This document shows positions 61,303 to 64,000 of a DNA stretch of 64,000 nt, piece after piece. This stretch comes from Blastococcus saxobsidens (GTDB lineage Bacteria; Actinomycetota; Actinomycetes; Mycobacteriales; Geodermatophilaceae), in assembly GCF_010682065.1 (NCBI RefSeq), contig NZ_JAAGWG010000022.1, forward strand, positions 38,330 to 102,329, given 5' to 3'. The position numbers and the translations under genes were made by a program. The notes below the pieces were generated by a model. That model did no database searches and was not told where the DNA came from. It saw nothing but the letters and a program-made list of their open reading frames with translations. The stretch's first letter is position 1. Each line of letters begins with the position of its first letter.

Positions 61303-62813
61303 GCGTCCACCGCTACGGCGACTACTCCCGCGACGTCTCGGGCTGGTTCCTCGGGATGACCGGCGCCCAACTGGCCCTGGTGGCGCTCTCCGGAATGCCG
61401 GCGCTGCTGGCGCTGAACGCCCAGGCCTGGGGGCTCTTCTTCGGCTGGCTGCCGGTGTGGGCGCTGCTGGCCGCGGTGCTGCTGGTGCCCGTCCGGGGCC
61501 GCGCGGCCGGCCGCTGGTTCACCGACCTGCTTCTGCACGCGATCGGAGTCCTCATGGGATGGACGGCATTCGGCTCACGCGCTGCCGCGGGAACCGCCGA
61601 CGACGTGGCCGAGGCGGATCTGCCCGGGGTACTGGCCGGCATCCGTACCCATGACGGGCCGCCCTTCGGGCAGTCGTTCGACCGCCCGGTGATCGTGCAG
61701 GACTGCACGGCACGCACCTGGGCCGCGGTCGCCCGAATCACTCATCCGGGCATCGGGCTGGCCGAGCCGGGTGAGCGGGACCGGATGGGCGCCGGGCTGG
61801 CCGAGCTTTGCGAGCTGACCGCCCGCACCGAACTCGTCGACCTCCTCGCCGTGCACGTGCGGAGCGTGCCCGACGACGGCGCTGAGCGCGCTGCCTGGGA
61901 ACGCGCGCACACCCGCGGCGAGGCGCCGACATTGGCCACACGTGTGAACGCGCTGCTGGGCGCGATGCTGACCCCGGCGGCAGTGCGCACCGAGGCCTTC
62001 GTCACCGTTGTCGCCGGCGAAAGCCGGATCGCTCGCGCCGCGAAAGAAGCCGGCGGCGGCGTGGACGGCCGCGCCCGAGTGCTGCACGGAGTGATGGCCG
62101 AGGTCGAGGCCGCACTGCGCGGCCCGGTCGGCTGCACCGCGGTGTCCTGGCTGGACTCCTCTGCACTGGCCGCCGCTGTGCGTACCGGCTTCGCTTCCGG
62201 CGACCGCGGCCAGCTGGTCGCTGCTGGCCTGGCCGCCGCGTCCGGGCAGCGGTTGGCCGCCGGGGTGCCGATGGCCGCCGCAGGCCCCACCCAGGCCCGA
62301 GCCGAGGTACGGCACTACGTGCACGACGCCTGGGCGTCGGTCACCGACACGATCCTGCTGCCCGACCAGGGGGCGGTGCTCGGCGCGCTGGCGCCGGTTC
62401 TGGTGCCGACCACGGCGGGAGAGCGCCGCTGCCTGACGGTGTTCCTCGCCCCGCTGCCGCTGGAGCGGGCCACCCGGATGGTGGGCCGGGAGGAGATGAG
62501 CGCCACCACCGGCAATGAACTGCGCGCCCGGATGGGCTTCCGGCAGCGGGCCCGCCAGCGCCGGCAGACCGAGCGAATCGGTGCCGCCGACGAGAAATTG
62601 GCCACCGGCCGGGCACTGGTTCGCCTTGCCGCCGCCGCCTGCGTCACCGTGCCGGCGTCCTGGCCGGTGGCCGAGCACGGACGCAGGTTGTCCGCCTCCA
62701 TTCGCGCCGCCGGATTCGTGCCGCTGCGGCTGGACCTGGCGCAGGATGCTGGTTTCGCTGCCGCCGCCATTCCCCTCGGCGTGGGCCTGCCGAACCGGCG
62801 GGGACGACGATGA
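61299..62813 (+). CDS. SCO6880-family conjugation protein
   Basis: A 504-residue protein of the SCO6880 family found in actinobacterial conjugative elements. It has two N-terminal membrane helices (about 22-40 and 45-65, AWGLFFGWLPVWALLAAVLL) after YGDYSRDVSGWFLGMTGAQL, and a long soluble part including RQRARQRRQTERIGAADEKL. It is thought to pair with the VirB4-like ATPase that follows, as PrgI-like proteins do. GTG 61299 overlaps the upstream stop; its stop overlaps the next ATG by four bases. Confidence 0.75.
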   Translation: MSVHRYGDYSRDVSGWFLGMTGAQLALVALSGMPALLALNAQAWGLFFGWLPVWALLAAVLLVPVRGRAAGRWFTDLLLHAIGVLMGWTAFGSRAAAGTADDVAEADLPGVLAGIRTHDGPPFGQSFDRPVIVQDCTARTWAAVARITHPGIGLAEPGERDRMGAGLAELCELTARTELVDLLAVHVRSVPDDGAERAAWERAHTRGEAPTLATRVNALLGAMLTPAAVRTEAFVTVVAGESRIARAAKEAGGGVDGRARVLHGVMAEVEAALRGPVGCTAVSWLDSSALAAAVRTGFASGDRGQLVAAGLAAASGQRLAAGVPMAAAGPTQARAEVRHYVHDAWASVTDTILLPDQGAVLGALAPVLVPTTAGERRCLTVFLAPLPLERATRMVGREEMSATTGNELRARMGFRQRARQRRQTERIGAADEKLATGRALVRLAAAACVTVPASWPVAEHGRRLSASIRAAGFVPLRLDLAQDAGFAAAAIPLGVGLPNRRGRR

Positions 62814-63928
62814 CTCGCCGCCATTCCCGCCGCGGGCGCGATGTCGCCGTCCTGCTCGATGACTTCGGCCACCGCCTGCCCACCGCTCTCCCCGCACCGG
62901 CGGCGCCCCGCGAGCGGGGGCCGTTTCCCGTCCTGGTGCCCCGCCGCGGCCCCCGCGGCCGCGGCCGGGGCCGGGCCGCGACACCGGCGCCGCTGTCGGT
63001 GTGGCGGATGACGTCGGAGCAGACTCCGGTGGCGTGGCCGCTGATCCCCACGCCCGGCTTGCCACCCACCGGCGCACAGATGGGCATCGATCTGCTGTCC
63101 GGAGGGACGTTCTACTGCGACCCGGTCGGCTGGGTCACCGACGACGCCATCCCGGTCACCAATCCCAACGTCGTCGTCTTCGGCAAGCCCGGCCGCGGCA
63201 AGTCCGCCACCGTCAAAGCGTTCGCGCTGCGGATGCTCGGCTACGGCTACCGCACCCTGATCCTGGGGGACACCAAGGACGAGTACGAACCGCTGTGCCG
63301 CGAGCTGGGGGTGGAGCCGTTGGTCATCGGCTCGGGCCTACCCGCCCGGGTCAACCCATTGGCCTTCGGCCCCCTCGGCTACCGCTGGGAGCACCTGGAC
63401 GCCGCCGAGGCGCGCCGCCGTGAGGCGATCATCTTCGCCCGCTGGCTCGTGCTGCTGCGCGGCCTGGTCGGCTCCCAGAACGTGCCGTTCGGCCCGGTGG
63501 AGGAGACCGCCGTCGGGGAGGCGCTGCGCCTGCTCACCGGCTACCGCAGCGCAGCAACCCGGCTGACCGAACCCACGATCCCGCAGTTGTGGCGGGCGCT
63601 CGACGAGCCTCCCGACGAGTTGGTCGCCGGCTGCCGGTACGCCGACCGGCGGCACTTCCTCGACGCCACCCGAATCCTGCGTGACGCCCTCGGCGCTCTG
63701 GTCAAGGGTTCCCTGGCCGGGTTGTTCGATGACCACACCAGCATCGACGTCGACTGGCGCGCGCCGATCCAGTCGCTGTCGCTGTCTCGGCTGGAGCCGC
63801 TCGGTGATCAGGCCGTCGGCATCGCACTGACCTGCCTCAACTCCTGGGGTCAGGCGATGCGCGAGATCGCCGACCCCGGCGACCTGCGCATTGTCGTCCG
63901 CGACGAGACGTGGCGGCAGATGCGCCTA
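62810..63928 (+). pseudogene. VirB4-like conjugation ATPase, interrupted by an insertion sequence
   Basis: About 373 codons of a VirB4/TraE-type ATPase are present from ATG 62810. Walker A is VVFGKPGRGKSATVKAFALR (near 128), followed by YRTLILGDTKDEYEPL and VNPLAFGPLG; the Walker B region LRIVVRDETWRQMRLG (usually DEAW) is reached just before the break. After QMRLG the frame runs into sequence that looks like an insertion sequence, beginning at about 63929, so the C-terminal half is displaced beyond the window or lost. If so the transfer system would lack a working VirB4 unless another copy exists. Confidence 0.75.
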
Positions 63929-64000
63929 GGGCGTGTCTCCCAATCTCGGGGCCTGCGTGGTCGAGGCTGGGCGGGTGAGTCGTTTTCGGGCGTTGACCGA
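63929..64000 (+). mobile_element. Left end of an IS5-type insertion sequence, with transposase start
   Basis: The sequence changes abruptly within CTAGGGCGTGTCTCCCAATC at about 63926-63945. GTG 63975 opens VSRFRALT, the usual start of IS5-family transposases of actinobacteria (MSRF..LTD.QW). CTAG at 63926-63929 could be the target (IS5 members often duplicate a CTA- or TA-containing site). The rest of the element is outside the window. Confidence 0.65.

Overview
The window comes from a very GC-rich actinobacterium. Compact GTG/ATG-start operons, four-base start/stop overlaps, F420-type reductases and actinobacterial-style conjugation genes point to Geodermatophilaceae or a close relative; this is inference from style, not from a marker gene.

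Region 1 (1-27.6 kb) is ordinary chromosome: an HpcH/HpaI aldolase, a SNF2-type helicase, a three-cysteine ArsR/CmtR-like metal sensor with its cation efflux pump, a sugar porter, asparaginase, a patatin-type lipase next to a PlsC-type acyltransferase, glutaminase, an Fe-S photolyase, small membrane proteins, a glutamine synthetase-like enzyme, an acyl-CoA dehydrogenase, a GlxA/AraC regulator between two likely target genes, short-chain dehydrogenases and a class II UvrA-like ATPase.

Region 2 (27.7-43.4 kb) looks like an acquired catabolic island. It is bracketed by two copies of a short sequence, the right one being the 3' end of a tRNA-Leu, and it carries two truncated tyrosine-recombinase remnants. 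Its core is a tightly overlapping ten-gene operon on the minus strand (41850 down to 28948), divergent from an IclR regulator. The operon holds a CrtI-like flavoprotein, an SDR, a two-subunit PEP-synthase-like phosphotransferase of the size and split of phenylphosphate synthase (623 and 368 aa), a biotin carboxyl carrier, a biotin carboxylase, a pyruvate-type carboxyltransferase, a HAD-IIA phosphatase, an acetoacetyl-CoA synthetase-like ligase and an amidohydrolase. Read together this suggests alcohol or ring oxidation to a ketone or phenol-like substrate, phosphorylation of its enol, biotin-dependent carboxylation to a beta-keto acid, then CoA activation. I know of no described pathway with this combination, and it is the strongest candidate here for a new system.

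Region 3 (43.6-64 kb) is an integrative/conjugative-type element: an excisionase-like HTH protein, an XRE regulator, a complete Tad (type IVc pilus-like) gene set from CpaB to TadG, a very large membrane-anchored LysM-BTAD regulator, an Abi/HEPN-type protein, then a T4SS-like set (ParA-like ATPase, VirB2-like small membrane protein, VirB6-like protein, SCO6880-family protein, VirB4-like ATPase). The VirB4-like gene is cut at about 63929 by the left end of an IS5-type insertion sequence that runs out of the window. An 11-bp-phased repeat, CTCCNGTA, occurs at four sites upstream of the regulator and of both operons of this element, so one regulator probably controls the whole element.

No complete tRNA, rRNA or CRISPR array was seen.
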